A stretch of DNA of 64,000 nt from Bombardia bombarda (GCA_030512295.1 JAULSR010000001.1:372001-436000), one strand, 5' to 3'. Positions 1-11,745 are shown, counted from the first letter of the stretch. Program-made: numbers and translations. Notes: a model not told the origin generated them from the sequence alone.

Positions 1-21
1 GTGATTATATATCGACAGATC

Positions 22-791
22 ATGCCTCCCAAAGGATCTGGGAGCCGTGGTGGCCGCAACCCCACCAACAAGACCTCCGCTGCACCTTCTACATCCAGAG
101 CAGCACCAGCTTCTCGGGGACGACCATCCCGCGGTCGCGGCTCTGCAAAATCCGCGGCTTCTCCTTCTGTAAGTCCCAGAATAAATAGCACAAGAAAATA
201 TGTATTTGCCTCGGACAGCGACAAAGCTAACATTGACCAGAGGGAAGCGGGAGTAAATGTAGCGGCCAGCGAAGAAGACGAGGTCGATGATGATGGCGAT
301 GACGAGGAAGAGGAAGAGGAGAAGAAGAAGACGATTCCGCCTGACTTGGTGACGAAATTGCTGCACGAGTTCTTCCAGAATGAGGATGGGACGACGAGGA
401 TCACGAAGGATGCGAATGGGGCGATTGCAAAGTACATGGATGTGTTCTTGAGGGAGGCGATTGCCAGGGCAGCGGTGGAGAGCCCGAATAAGAGGTTTTT
501 GGAGGTGAGTTTGGAGTCTTGGACTGTCTTGTGGTGTTCTGCTCGGTTTGATGCGTGGTCGTGGTCGTGGTGTACCCAATGGGCTTGGAGAAGAGAGGCC
601 AGGGTGGTACCTGGCTGCTCTTTTCTTTTCTTCTAATTGTTCGATGAGGGTGGCCTGGAATGATGGGAGCAGTTTGTTGAAGCGCGGTGTTGGGCCGGCC
701 ACTCAGACTCTGAGAGGACGATGGCTAACGAGAGGTTTTTTAGGTCGAGGATCTGGAGTTGATCGCGCCTCAGTTGCTGCTCGACCTCTGA
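22..791 (+). CDS. mhf2: Mhf2/CENP-X histone-fold protein
   Basis: Three exons: 22..168, 241..504 and 744..791, giving 152 aa. The N-terminal third is a basic, Gly/Ser/Arg-rich disordered tail, followed by an acidic Asp/Glu run. The fold starts at IPPDLVTKLLHEFF, continues with TRITKDANGAIAKYMDVFLREAI, and closes in the last exon with VEDLELIAPQLLLDL; this is the CENP-X/MHF2 pattern. Known of the family: it pairs with MHF1/CENP-S, acts at inner kinetochores and with the FANCM-type helicase at stalled forks. Intron 1 (169..240) has GTAAGT, GCTAAC and CAG and is exactly 72 nt without a stop, so retention would only add 24 residues. Intron 2 is 239 nt. The gene lies 21 nt from the window edge, so its promoter is missing. 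Confidence 0.85.
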
Positions 792-3673
792 AGTGGTTTG
801 CGAGCGAATAATACCAATCGAGTTGCCACACCCTTTACATGATCACATTTACGAGATCGTGTGTGTCTACTGGCCGGTGCAGATTGCACTATCTGTTATG
901 CTGTTGGAGACTGCCTTCCTTCTTCACGTGGGAGACAGATTCATTCGGGCCAGTGTATGAGACCTCCCCTTGCATAAATGTTTCTGTGATAATTAGCGAG
1001 CTGGCGAATATTGGTTCAGTCTACCACAGCGGGAAGTTGCACACCTGTTCACATTTTTATTGCATTCACCCATTCCACAGGATCTCTGCATACCATATAC
1101 GAGTCCTGCTTCATCTTGACAAGCAGCGGCAGGACCAAGTTCTCGCTGGGTGTCGTCCCAATTACCTTGCTGTCTTGCTCGACAATCTGCAATTTGCGTC
1201 TAGATGGGTGTGAAGGTGACCGATGGAATACAATACTGGAATGGGATAGAGGCAGGCAGGAGGCCGCCCGTATGTTGACCCATGTATCTAGCTTCGAGAA
1301 TGTCATGGAAGCTACGAAATCAGGCCCTTGTCTGGGTTATTGCCATAGGGTGTGTTCTCTCAGGATCTTTGATAATGTGGTAGTCTAATTGGGTGTTTCG
1401 ACTGTGTGTCTCTTGTTGGCCCGGCTGTGCGTAAACCCGATTTTGACACATTCCATAACACAACTTGTACGGCTACCTTATTGCACGCGTACCGCCCCAA
1501 AGGGTAGTTACCAATGGGATAATTACAGATACACCAGCAACTACGTTACTATAACCGGAGTTTCTCATTGTATCGGTTGGTTTTTGACCAGCCAGACTGA
1601 CAAATCGGCTGTTCTTCTGTTCGGTCAAAGCTGGTGAATATTTACGAGATATAAGAGAGATATTCATCATAGACCCTCAATCGAAACGTCCTTCTCGTGC
1701 CGACTTGGTAGAAGCAAATGGTCATTATTGATGTTGGAGGGCCCATGCAAGTGCATAACGACCGAAACTCGGCACACCTGGCCCCGTACCTACGACCAGG
1801 ACTGTGTTTGCTGTGTCGTGTGTCCTGTGCGGGAGAAATGCACCGTGGATCATATCTTGGCGAAACATTATTTAAAAGCCTACCTGACAGTGGTGGATGT
1901 GTCTTGTAGGATTGCAGGTTTTCTGTCAAACCATGAGAGTTTTGATTACATTTCCCGTGATCTCGATCACCTACCTTTATAGGTCAGACGGGGCTTTGAT
2001 TCGTTTATTCACTTTAAGATGCCACCAAAGCACTCTATCCAAAGGTACAGCAGCGGCTGAACTGTTGAAGCGCTTGCATGTCGACCATTCACGATACTCA
2101 GGTCAGACAAATATCGGTCTGCAAGATGTAGGGAGTCAACAGGGTCAAGAAGGATTCCGCGAGTCGGCTCCTGCCTGCACATCACAGGTCTTGGCACAAG
2201 TCACGTTTGACCGCTGGGTCCGGGGTAGCACAATGGAGCCCAATGATTCCACTCTTCCAAGATGTTTGGGGCGCAGGGCTGGGCGGCTCCGATGCTGATT
2301 CGAGATCAGAAAGGCAGGGCTTGTTTCAATCGGGGGCGTTCCCACAATTAGTTGCACAATTAGTTGCAGCTGCTCGAGGTAGGAGTGCGGTTGTGCAGCT
2401 GGCTAGCTAGGCTGTCCTTGTCCATGGTGTAATTGCCCAAGGGGCGACAAGAGTGTGGAAGCGCCAGGGCGCCAAAAAGAGTGCGAACTGATGTGGGTGA
2501 GCCTGCCCTTTTTGAGCGCCCCCAACTGGAAGACCCCGGGGGCCGATGGAGCCTGAAACCGGTTCGTGTTTGACAAGCGTCACAGCGTGCGGCAAAAGGC
2601 CGTGCTCCAGCGCTCTGGCTCGAGTCTGGCTAATCAACTTCGAGCCCTAGCAAAGACCCCTGCTCCTTGTCCCTTGCATCTCGCGGCAAACTTTATTTCG
2701 GCTGCAGCTTCGTCCGGTCCTCGACTCCTCGTTGACCCTCGTTGACCGTTGTCCAGGTCTTGTGACCTTGAGGCCTGAAGAGCTGCAGGCTACGAATAAC
2801 CACGACCTACAATTCCATATGATTTGTTCTTATTCATGGATTCACATGGCGCTGCGCCCCGCTACGGCGGTGTCGAGGCCCTTCCGCCGTTGACCGACGC
2901 TAACGACCTCGATAACAGTTTTGTTGTCCAAAGACATACTAGGTAGCTACAATGCATCGAGTGTTTGTTGGCATCTCCTTGTCTCCGAAAAATGAAGTCT
3001 ATTGGTGAAACGAACGAACTGTGGCGGCCGCCCACGCACATCGTGAAGGTTTCGATCTCCACCCAACCTGGTGGTTGCCAAGGCTGGGGAAGAGGAAGAC
3101 AGTCAGTCTTCGAGAGGCAGAGAGAGTCATGGGCCGGATGTTCAGGGACCAGCGAGACGCCCCGCCCATGGTGCAATGCTACACAGTACACAGATTTGGA
3201 CCTTGACGCCGAGCCAAGTGGTGGGCCAAACATTGCCATGTTTCAAGGACTCGAGGCTTTCAACCCCCGTCGACTCACCCCCCGGCTCCTTCCATTGCCC
3301 CCTTTCCGGATGTGCTCTGGGCAAGGGTGTGGTTCACCATTGGACGATCCTTCATTCTCCGGCCCATCTTGCGACACTCTTCTTATATCCCAAGCCGTGT
3401 CCCTCACCCAGCTGGCCTGGCCTTCCTTTCTTCTCTATTCTCTTCAGTTCGCCAATTGTCCTTGCATCTTCTTTTGCTCTTTCTTCTCTACCGTCGTCTG
3501 TCTCTTTACCATTCTACCAGGCTAGTCCTACCACACGTTCACAGCGCTAGCCGCCCTTTGATACCTTCACCTCAACCACAGTCACTCCCTCTTTCGAACG
3601 AGACCGACGACAGTCAGACACTCTACATTTTACCAGTTCATAAAACAACAAACCACTCAAACTTTTATTCAAG
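792..3673. other. 2.9 kb intergenic region, no gene recognised
   Basis: Several open frames of 60-190 codons occur on both strands, but none has a recognisable domain or a convincing exon partner. A short direct repeat (ACAATTAGTTGC twice) lies at about 2345..2368. From about 3390 to 3670 the + strand becomes strongly CT-rich, which fits a promoter and leader for the cupredoxin gene. Confidence 0.6.
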
Positions 3674-4334
3674 ATGCAATTCTCCACAATCCTCGTCGCC
3701 GCTCTCGCGAGCCTGGCCTCCGCCCAGAAGACACACGTCGTCACTGTCGCCTTGAACAAGACCCTCACCTTCTCGCCCAACAACATCAAGGTCAACCCTG
3801 GCGAGATGGTCCAGTTCCAGTTCGCCGCCGGCAACCACACCATCACCCAGTCGACCTTCAATGAGCCCTGCCAGCCCATCGCCAAGCACAGCAACGTCAC
3901 GGGCTTCCACTCGGGCTTCATGCCCGTCGACGCGACCGCCGCCATGGTCCCCACCTACACCATCATGGTCAACAACACCACCCCCATCTGGGCCTACTGC
4001 GCGCAGGGCAAGCACTGCGAGGCCGGCATGGTCATGGTGATCAACGAGAAGTAGGCACTCCCCCCCTAAATCTGAGACATTTCAGACCGTTTTTGTGCTA
4101 ACCCTCCACAACAGCACCGCTGCCAACGCTTCCCGCTCCCTGGAGAACTACAAGGCCGCGGCCGCCAAGGCCACCACTACCATCCCTAGCGGCGATGCCG
4201 GCGCCGGTGGCACCACTGGCACCACTACCTCCAGCGGAACCACCCTGCCCAGCTCGGGCGCTTCCGACCTCATGTCTGCTCCCCGCGGCTACATGCTCCT
4301 CGCCGCTGCTGCCGGCGCTGCCTACTTCCTCTAA
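3674..4334 (+). CDS. GPI-anchored cupredoxin (extracellular serine-rich type)
   Basis: Two exons, 3674..4050 and 4115..4334 (intron 64 nt, branch GCTAAC), giving 198 aa. Residues 1-17 are a signal peptide ending LASA-Q. Residues 20-125 form a small blue-copper fold. All four type-1 copper ligands can be read: His55 (GNHT), Cys109, His114 and Met119 in the segment AYCAQGKHCEAGM. Cys66 (NEPCQ) and Cys115 could form the family disulfide. After the domain comes a Thr/Ser/Gly-rich stalk, then a small-residue site and a hydrophobic C-terminus (MLLAAAAGAAYFL), typical of GPI attachment. Family members sit in the wall or plasma membrane of filamentous fungi; their redox partner is not known, so the substrate is left open. 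The CT-rich leader just upstream suggests strong expression (inference). Confidence 0.9.
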
Positions 4335-5012
4335 ACGGGTAGATGGGCTGTGCTGGTTTGTAAGTTTGTGTGAGGTCGGTGTAATGGTCGGAAGGAAGGA
4401 AAAGGAAAAAGAGCAAATGTTAATAGAGGAGGCAAAGGGGATGTTGGACATTTTGTTTTAGGGGTTTCTCCTTCTTTTCCTTATCTGTTCCAGTAGCAAA
4501 GTTGGACAGGACGGGCTTAGACGGATGGGATGGTCGATGGAAACTGCCATATGGTGGTTGTGATGTTGATGGCGGCGTTTTTCTTCTCTTCTACAAGGGC
4601 TCTGTTTGTTGTATATCATCATGCCCGAGGCGTGTGTTGTGTTACTTACATTTTGCATTAAAATTGAGTGGACTGTTTTTTCTGGTAACCTAGTGCTTCC
4701 AAAGTTTGTGATTCATTACGTGCAAGTGTCACAACATTATCAGACATGAATCTTTGATATTGATAAGACGTGATTGCCGGTTTTGCCGTGCATTTGCTCA
4801 AATGAGACGATCGCACAGAAACATTCGCTGCCAAACAGCTTGTATAATAAAAATAAACAGCGATTTTTAGTAATCACAACTCGCACTTAATGATAAATAT
4901 GTCCAAGAATGAACCACCCCATGTCTATTGAAACATACGGTAATCCAAAATCCAGCCTCCCAATCGGGGTTGTTTTCGGTTTCCACACTACACAACCTCT
5001 CCAGTCTCCCCT
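4335..5012. other. Convergent 3' intergenic region
   Basis: This 678-bp stretch lies between the ends of the cupredoxin gene and the cytochrome b5-like gene, which point toward each other. It becomes AT-rich from about 4620 and holds AATAAA-like sequence near 4848 (ATAATAAAAATAAA), usable as a 3' end signal. No gene seen. Confidence 0.6.
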
Positions 5013-5882
5013 TTACTCCTGTCCTGGAACCACCCTCGGCTTCCTCTGGTTCGCGGCAATATCACACAACTTCCTCTGCGGCTCCGTGCCCGGCCAGCCC
5101 TCAGGCCTCTTGACATAGCCCACAAAGTGGTACTTGTTACTATTCGCAAAGAACTTGACCCAGTGCAACAACCCCTCATGAACCCGCCTGCGCGCCTCGA
5201 CCAGTTCCTTCTCCTTCAGCGCCTTGAGCTCCTCCTTCTTCCAGTGGCGATCGACCGACGGCTCGTCCAGCGGCAGGTACATCTCCTCGACGCCGCGCAT
5301 GTCGGCGGTGCGGTCCTCAGCGAAGCAGCCCGTCACAAAGCCGCGGCTGGCGTCGGCGCCGGCAAAGATGTGGTAGGAGCCGCCGGGGCCGTAGGTGCGG
5401 CGGTTGGCCGAGACGTCGTAGATGGTGCCGTTGATGGCGAGGTAGATGGGCTTGGACTCGTCGGTGCCGTCGTAGGCGGCCAGCTCGGCCGGGGTGAGGT
5501 GGAGGGGTCCGCTGAGCTGGGACTTCCACCAGGCGGCCTGCAGGTAGGTGGGCGGGTTCTTCATGCCCCAGAAGAAGGTCTCGCCCGAGGAGATGAGGTA
5601 GCTCAGGCCGCAGGAGGCGAAGAAGAGGAAGGTGAGGACGCGGAGGATGTCGAGGTAGGGGGAGTAGGCTTCTTCGTCGTCGAGGCGGGGTTTCTTGGTT
5701 TTGGGGGGTTTTGAGGTGGTGGTCTTGGTCTTGACTAGATCGGCGGATTCCTCGGTGGCTGAGGAGGAGAATGAGGCATCATCGTCTACTTCGACAATTT
5801 CGGCTTGGTAGGATCTCCCAGTCACTGCTGCTGTTCTGAGCTCTGGCTTGCGCCGGCGGACGTTGGTGTCCGAGTCGCCCAT
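5013..5882 (-). CDS. Membrane-anchored cytochrome b5-like heme/steroid-binding protein (MAPR family)
   Basis: A single exon of 289 aa. The N-terminal ~75 residues are polar and lysine-rich (cytosolic tail), followed by one membrane segment at about 80-103 (ILRVLTFLFFASCGLSYLIS). Residues about 128-235 are a cytochrome b5-like domain of the progesterone-receptor (MAPR/Dap1) type: LTPAELAAYDG, KPIYLAINGTIYDVS, YGPGGSYHIFAGADASRGF. The HPGG heme loop of true cytochrome b5 is replaced by YGPGGSY, as in MAPR proteins, where tyrosine binds heme. The C-terminus (ANSNKYHFVGYVKRPEGWPG) is conserved in the filamentous-fungal members, which are longer than yeast Dap1. A role in sterol or P450 metabolism follows from the family and is not shown here. 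Its start lies 746 bp from that of the next gene, head to head. Confidence 0.9.
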   Translation of the reverse strand: MGDSDTNVRRRKPELRTAAVTGRSYQAEIVEVDDDASFSSSATEESADLVKTKTTTSKPPKTKKPRLDDEEAYSPYLDILRVLTFLFFASCGLSYLISSGETFFWGMKNPPTYLQAAWWKSQLSGPLHLTPAELAAYDGTDESKPIYLAINGTIYDVSANRRTYGPGGSYHIFAGADASRGFVTGCFAEDRTADMRGVEEMYLPLDEPSVDRHWKKEELKALKEKELVEARRRVHEGLLHWVKFFANSNKYHFVGYVKRPEGWPGTEPQRKLCDIAANQRKPRVVPGQE

Positions 5883-6627
5883 AGTGTTGTTGTTGTTGGG
5901 CGGCGAATTGGCTGGTGTCAGTGTGTTTAAGCCAGAAAGACGCGATTATTGGAACAAGCAAAGAGCAGAAACATGCAAAAGGACAGAGTAAGACGGAAAA
6001 TGGGAATAATTAGTTAATTGCCAGATCTCAAATGACCGGTTATGCGAGGCTGAAAGCGCCCAAAGGGGGATGCTCCGAGCCCCGTTGCACGACGGCGGGC
6101 TGTTTGGGACTTGGCTTGCGTCCACACGCTTAGCTGCACGTTAGGCCATGCCACCCTCGTCATCCTATTGGACCGTGCTTTTAGCTGCGTGGGTGCCTTG
6201 GGATGAAGAATGCAAGGCTGTGGGGAAAAGTGGTGCTCGGTTCCGCGTCGCCCCTGGCAACTGCGAGCTGCCAGAGAGCCGGCGCCTGGTTGGTTGCGGA
6301 TCCACAACTAGGCCCTAGGGTAAATACGGAACCCTGTCGAGATTGACTTTCGCTGGTGCGGGACAACACGCGCAAGCGATGATGATGCATTGAAGCGTCG
6401 CACACACAGGAGGAGCTCGGTCCTTTGCAGTAGCAGCATCATCAGCAGCAAGCAAGAAGCAAACCCAAGCATCAGCATCCGCTTTGCAGTTAACCCACCG
6501 CCGCACCACAGCAGCAGCACGGCAGCAGCAAAGCATCACTACTGCATTTTCCCGAAACCAAAAACCAAAAACAAAAAAGAAAAAAAAAAAAGAAAAAGGT
6601 AGATCGGGGGCGGCTCGACTGGTCTGG
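5883..6627. other. Divergent intergenic region (two promoters)
   Basis: This stretch holds the 5' regions of the MAPR-type gene (-) and the coiled-coil gene (+). On the + side there is CAG/AGC-rich sequence (6420-6540) followed by an A-rich tract at 6555..6598, just before the start of the coiled-coil gene. No RNA gene seen. Confidence 0.5.
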
Positions 6628-9050
6628 ATGACTTTCCGACCCAGTACGGGCGGATTCGAGTGCTATCCCGACAGCGACAATCGCGACAACCACCACCACC
6701 TGAGCCAGAGCGCGGTCGCCTCGATGGACTACTCGTCGAGCGACTCCGGCTCGCAAGCCGACGCTGTCGGCACACCACTGCGACCCCTCTCGCACAATCA
6801 ACAACGAGACACGGCAGCGCTGTTTGCATCTGCTCGGCGCAACCGCAACGTCGTCGCCTCTGCCGCCGAAGACGATGCGCGCGACAGCTCTGTCCATGAG
6901 AAGATCACCCAGTTCAACACCCTCGCCATGCAATCCAAACAACTAGAGCGCAAGACCGCCGACGCCGCCCTGAAGCGCGCCATGCTCGGCCGCGAGGAAG
7001 CCGAGACCGAAATGCGCCGCTACCGAGACGAGGCCAGACTGTTGAAGAAACATGTCGAGGAGGGCAAGGAAAGAGAGCGCCGCGTCGGTGAGAGACTCGA
7101 GACCGTAATGGTATGTTTTGATTCCCGTTCAATTGTCCCACCGCCACCGCCCGCCCAACGAGCGCACTGCTGACGAATCATGACACCACCCAGGAAAACT
7201 ATGGACGTGCCAAAGAGACACATGCGCATACACAAGCCTTATGGGAGAAAGAGATCCGCCGCGCACGAAAAGAAACATTCAAATCGCAGAGTGTCCTGGT
7301 AAAAGTACAAGAAGAGCTCAAGTCGTGTCGCACGTCGCAAAAAGTCACAGAGGAGGAGCTTGTACGCGAAAAAGAACGCAGCAAGGCCCGTGAGCAAGAG
7401 GCATTTGCCGCGCGATACACCTTGGTCGGCGTGCAAGAACAGCTGGACCAAGCACTGGAGCGAGTCAAAGTTCTAGAGCAGGAGCGCGACGCTTTTAAGA
7501 TGCTGGCCAAGGAAGAAGAGGTGGCACGAATTGCTGCCGAGGGAAGACTTCCTCTGCCGCCATCACGTGAGAGCCCTGTTGGAGACGACGGCGAGTTTGC
7601 ATCGCCCCAGAAGCATGCACGCGAATCCTCAGTTAGCATAGTCGACATCAAGTCTTCAGCCGCGAGCGAGGCCGAGATGGACGAGCTCTCCCGGCTCTGG
7701 CTGTGGGAGAAACAGCGGGCTGATCGGGCACTCGAGCATGTCGAGTTCCTTGAGGCAGAGTGCACTCTGCGCTGCTGTCCTGTTGGAAAGGCCATGGCAC
7801 GGTCACGGTCGAGTCTGTTTGGCTCCAGCACCGTTCAACGTAAGCAGCCCGCCCGTCTGAGAATTTCCGACGCCGGAGACCTGGTCATTCTTAGTGAGGG
7901 TGCACCAGTCACCCCGGCCTCTCCGCCTGTTTCTCCAAGGAGATCGAAGACGGAGCGGCTCAGGGAGGACAAGGAGATGAGACGCAGCACCATCTTTGTC
8001 CCTTCTGAAGGCATCTTCCGAACCGTCTCACAGGCCGAGACGTCAGAATCTGCAGAGCCTCAAAAGTCGCCTTCGCTGACACCCACGGAGCTGCCCATTG
8101 TCGAGCAACAAGCCCCCAGCGAGCCCCCGACGCCTGAAAACGAACGCCCCTTTTTGCGCACGCCGTCTGTTGACCCCCCTGATTTCGCCATCGCTACCCA
8201 AACGCGCACCTCCCTTCTCTCCCTCCTCGACGCGCCCCACCGCCAAGAGATGCATATCCCAATGTTTGACATCCCCACAACCCCCGGGCCCGACCCGTCC
8301 CAGCAAACTCTGGCCAAGACTGCGTTGGAGTCTGAGCCGGCATCGCCCGACGCCACCCCAGCAAACCACCACCAGGAACAAGAACATCGGCAACAACAGC
8401 ACCAGCAAGAAGTAGAAGCAGAAGAGCACCGGCCAGAGCCGCGCCGCCACACTCACCAGCAGTCCCACCCGCGGGAAAGAGAAAGCACCACCTCCAGCGA
8501 CCGCGCCAGCACAACGCTCACCCGTCGCCGGCCCGTCGCGCCCCGGACCGCCGTGTCCCGCGCAAGCCAAGAGCCGCCCGCGTCGCGCCAGCTCGCCGAC
8601 GCCCCCGTCATCCGCCCACACACGTCGGCCGCCCACTACAATGCCGTCGCCACCGTCACCACCACCACAAAGGTGCCCCTCCGCGGCGAGAACAGGGACC
8701 CGAACATGGCGGCCCGGCTCGCCCGCCTGCAGCGCACCCCGTCGCACGGCGAGAAGCCGTCGTTTGACGTCAACAACCCGGCGCTGACACCGACCATGAC
8801 GAGGGAGGAGGCGCTGGCGCAGATTCGCGAGCGTAGGGGCCGCGCGAGAAGCGTGGTTGCCGGCGCGGTGACACCTAGGAAGCCGATGGTTGAGGGGGTC
8901 GTGAATACGGGGAGTAGTAGTAGTAGTAGTAGTAATGGGAGTGTGACCAGTACTGTAGTGGGGGCTGGGGTTGGGGAGAGGATTGTGAGCGCGCCGACGG
9001 CGAGGGTCGGTGGTGCGGGCGTGAGTGTGGTCAGGAGGGTTAGGTCTTGA
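6628..9050 (+). CDS. Coiled-coil protein of unknown function (about 779 aa)
   Basis: Two exons, 6628..7110 and 7194..9050, joined in phase 0 (donor GTATGT, branch CTGAC, acceptor CAG). Residues from about 90 to 320 are a long, highly charged coiled coil (EKITQFNTLAMQSKQLERK, GREEAETEMRRYRDEARLL, NYGRAKETHAHTQALWEKE). The rest is proline/serine-rich and disordered, with SP motifs that could be kinase sites, a His/Gln-rich stretch, and a Ser run from an AGT microsatellite near 8920. I do not recognise a named family; a cytoskeletal or spindle-pole scaffold is plausible but unproven. The start at 6628 is the first in-frame ATG after an upstream A-rich leader; the ATG at 6724 (MDYSSSDS) is a good alternative. 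Long open frames on the opposite strand of exon 2 are shadows of its biased codon use. Confidence 0.75.
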
Positions 9051-9194
9051 GGGGGATGGGGGTGGGAGGTTTGAGTATTGTCGGGTGAAGGGGGAATGAG
9101 AGAGATTGAGAGAGAAAAAGAGAGCGAGGGCAGGCGCAAAAGCAACAAGCAAGATATCCAGTGGGCTGACTGACTGGCTTTTATTGGGTTGGGC

Positions 9195-9268
9195 ACTGGA
9201 TTGGATAGGACTGGACTGGACCGGACTGGGCTGGGCTGGGCTGGACTGGACTGGACTGGATTGGATGA
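9195..9268. repeat. Pentanucleotide tandem array (GGACT/GGGCT)n
   Basis: About a dozen near-perfect 5-nt units reading GGACT, with GGGCT variants in the middle, and ending in ATTGGAT. It lies some 150 bp past the stop of the coiled-coil gene. On the minus strand it reads AGTCC/AGCCC. Confidence 0.8.
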
Positions 9269-9365
9269 ATGAGCTGATGGATGACAAAAAGACACACATA
9301 CTGTAGTCGGCACGGCAGTTTGGTTGGCGGGTTTGCTGACTGGTTGCTTTTGCTGGAGTTGGGGA

Positions 9366-9391
9366 GTGTGTGTGTGTGTGTGTGTGTGTGC
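9366..9391. repeat. (GT)n microsatellite
   Basis: An uninterrupted GT run of about 11-12 units inside the intergenic region between two converging genes. Confidence 0.85.
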
Positions 9392-9834
9392 GGATTTCTG
9401 CTTAGTATTCTGGCTTTGGCGGCGATCAAGTCACGTTGATTGTTATTGTTCGGTTGTTTGTCATGGTAATTGTTCTGGAAGTCTGTTGTGTGCGTTGTTC
9501 TGTATCTTTTTTTCTTGAGCTCTTATCAGTCTGCATCTGCGTAGGCGTTCAGGAGCCTGCTCTTTGTTTATCATTATCCCTTTTTCTTCATGTTATATAA
9601 TTCATGACGAGACGAGGCGTGAGTTCTGTAAATTCTAGGTCAGGCGGTGTCTGGTCAGGTCAGGGGGGCGCTGGGCTATTTATTTATTTGAGGGGCGAAC
9701 GAAAACATGACTGCATTTTATTGTTGCTTGCATCTACTTTGTATCATGTGATGCTGGCCAGCTTGGTTGATCCCAAAACCGAGAAAAAACCCAAAATCCA
9801 AAAACACAGCAACCTACCCAAATCAACTACAATT

Positions 9835-11638
9835 TCAACCACCCAAAAACCCTCTCTGAGAGTTTCTCGACTGCTCCGAGCTCATAGCATCCACCTTGAC
9901 CGCCATGAGCACACACTCGACAGCCGCCTTGCCATTCTTGGCCTCTTGTATCCGCAGCCGCCACTGCCCTGTTCTGACAATCCACTCCTCCGCCTGCATT
10001 CCCCCATTGCTCGGACCATGCGAGTCAACTCTCCTGCGTTTCTTTGACGGCGGCGGTATCGTGTTGTTGTTGTTGCTATTCGACAGCGAGAATGGCGCGT
10101 GCATCGACAAGGGCGAGTCCTGGCCACCGGCAGAGGACGGCGCAGACATGTTGCCAGAGGACGGAGGAGCAACGGTCGCGGTAGTGGTAACATATGGTCT
10201 CTCGTCGTTCATCTCTTCAGAAGCTGGAGCGACCCACGGCCGACCGTCCAGTGTGACGCTCGCCTCGGGGTCGAGCATGACGCGCACCAGATCCTCGCTC
10301 AGCGGGGTGTTTCCCGGGGTGGGCGACTGGCTGCTAAGGCCGCCGCCCTTGGCCATCAGCAAGCCTGGGGGCTGCGTGGTGGGCGGGAGCTTCAGCTTGG
10401 TGGCTATCACCTCAAACATCTTTGCGATGCGGGTGCGCGAGTCACGGAAGAACTCTGCGCGGATGCTGCTGCTGCTTGCGCCGGCGCCGCCCGGTCCGAA
10501 CTGCAGGCGGGTGGTCTCGTCGCCGATCTCGAGGACGAGCTCGTAGGGGCGGTCGTCGACAAAGGGGCGGGCGTAGGTGACCCAGCCGGCGAGCGGGTCG
10601 GCGGCGGTGGGCTCGGGCGTGACGGTGATGCCGCTCTTGAGTATGTCCTTGAGGCGGATGACTATCTCGTCGCGGCGGCGGGCTTGGTTGAAGGAGATGG
10701 AGTGGGGGATGAGGCGCTGCTCGAGGCCCCTGAAGTTGAAGTAGCGGCAGTCGCGCAGGAGATCCGCGCGGTGGGTCTCGTCGCGGATGGCGACGGGGTA
10801 GCCGCGTAGCAGGCGGAGCAGCTCGGCAAAGGTATCGGCGCTGCGTAGCGGGACTGAGGGTGGGATGATGGATGGCGGGCGGAGCAGGCCCTCGCGGTCC
10901 AGGCCCGGGAAGACGTCTTCGGGCGTGGAGAAGAAGATGGTGAAGCCGAGGGAGAAGAAGTTGGGCGAGTTGCCGGGGTCGGAGAAGAGCTCGCGCGGGA
11001 TCTGGAATTCTCGGTGGCCGATAGATGTGAAGACGGACTCTCCGTAGAGTTGCGACATGAGTTTTGGGACTTGGGGGGATTGTGTTAGTATAAGGCGAGG
11101 GGGCTCAACGCCTTATATGTAGGGCATGGGCTTCTTACGGCTATAGAACTGGGCATCGGCAAAGAGACGCACGAAGTGGGTGGCATCGCGAGGTTGCACA
11201 TGGTAGCCCTGAAGATGTAGATATATGTCTTTAAAGGTCACTGGATCGCGGTCGATGTAGAGCGTCCGTATGGCGGATGAGACGTCCTCGCCATTCTTCT
11301 CGGCCTGCCTGATCTGACATAGGAAGTACTGGGAGAAGTATGAGGGTGCTGCATACCGCATTAGTCATGGCATATCGCGATGCTTGTATGTTTACAAACA
11401 AGTTCCATCTGCACGCACCATCGGAAGATATCGACGCGCCCGAGAGCTTGAATAGCTCGCAGCCAATCTGGATGGGAAAGACTCGCTCGTGGGGGAGGAT
11501 CTTGGGAATACGGGAGAGGAGGGTATCGGAGCGGTGGGAGGAAGAGGCCTGGTCCTTGTGTTGCTGGAGAGCCAATCGCTGCTGGACTTGCTGTTGGGGC
11601 GCCAGTTGTGAGTGCCGGTCGCCGCCCAAGTTTGCCAT
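9835..11638 (-). CDS. BTB/POZ (T1-like) domain protein, YDR132C/YLR108C type
   Basis: Three exons on the minus strand, 11638..11419, 11348..11139 and 11069..9835, giving 554 aa. Both introns (70 and 69 nt) carry ACTAAT/ACTAAC branch sites. A Gln-rich N-terminus leads into a BTB fold of the tetramerisation (T1) kind: ERVFPIQIGCELFKLSGASI, YFSQYFLCQI, TLYIDRDPVTFKDIYLHLQGY, HFVRLFADAQFYS. A second conserved half follows: ESVFTSIGHREFQIPRELFS, SPNFFSLGF and FAELLRLLRGYPV. The tail is low-complexity (Ser, Asn, Pro), with a basic KKRRR patch that could be a nuclear signal. The two yeast relatives are uncharacterised, so partners and role are unknown; BTB folds usually mediate self-association or Cul3 binding. 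Confidence 0.85.
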
Positions 11639-11692
11639 GGTTACTATATAGTGGTCCCGTCGTCGTCGGTGGTAGTGGTGTCGTCGCTATCG

Positions 11693-11710
11693 TCGCTGTG
11701 GTTGTCGTTG

Positions 11711-11742
<32 letters not shown>

Positions 11743-11745
11743 TTG
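11693..11745. repeat. (GTC)n trinucleotide tract
   Basis: Imperfect then perfect GTC repeats within 110 bp upstream of the BTB gene start. They would read (GAC)n in the 5' leader or promoter of that minus-strand gene. Confidence 0.8.

Larger units (their letters stand above)
9051..9834. other. Convergent 3' region with simple repeats
   Basis: Holds a degenerate GGACT/GGGCT pentamer array (about 9190..9268) and a (GT)n run (about 9366..9391). Otherwise it is 3' flank of the coiled-coil gene (+) and of the BTB gene (-). No gene seen. Confidence 0.6.

Noticed and set aside
2862..3550. Overlapping frames of 125-186 codons on both strands before the cupredoxin gene
   Set aside because: No domain, no consistent splice partners, and the sequence becomes a CT-rich leader.
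8043..9299. A 418-codon open frame on the minus strand opposite the coiled-coil gene
   Set aside because: Low-complexity, no domain, and mirrors the biased codon use of the real gene on the plus strand.
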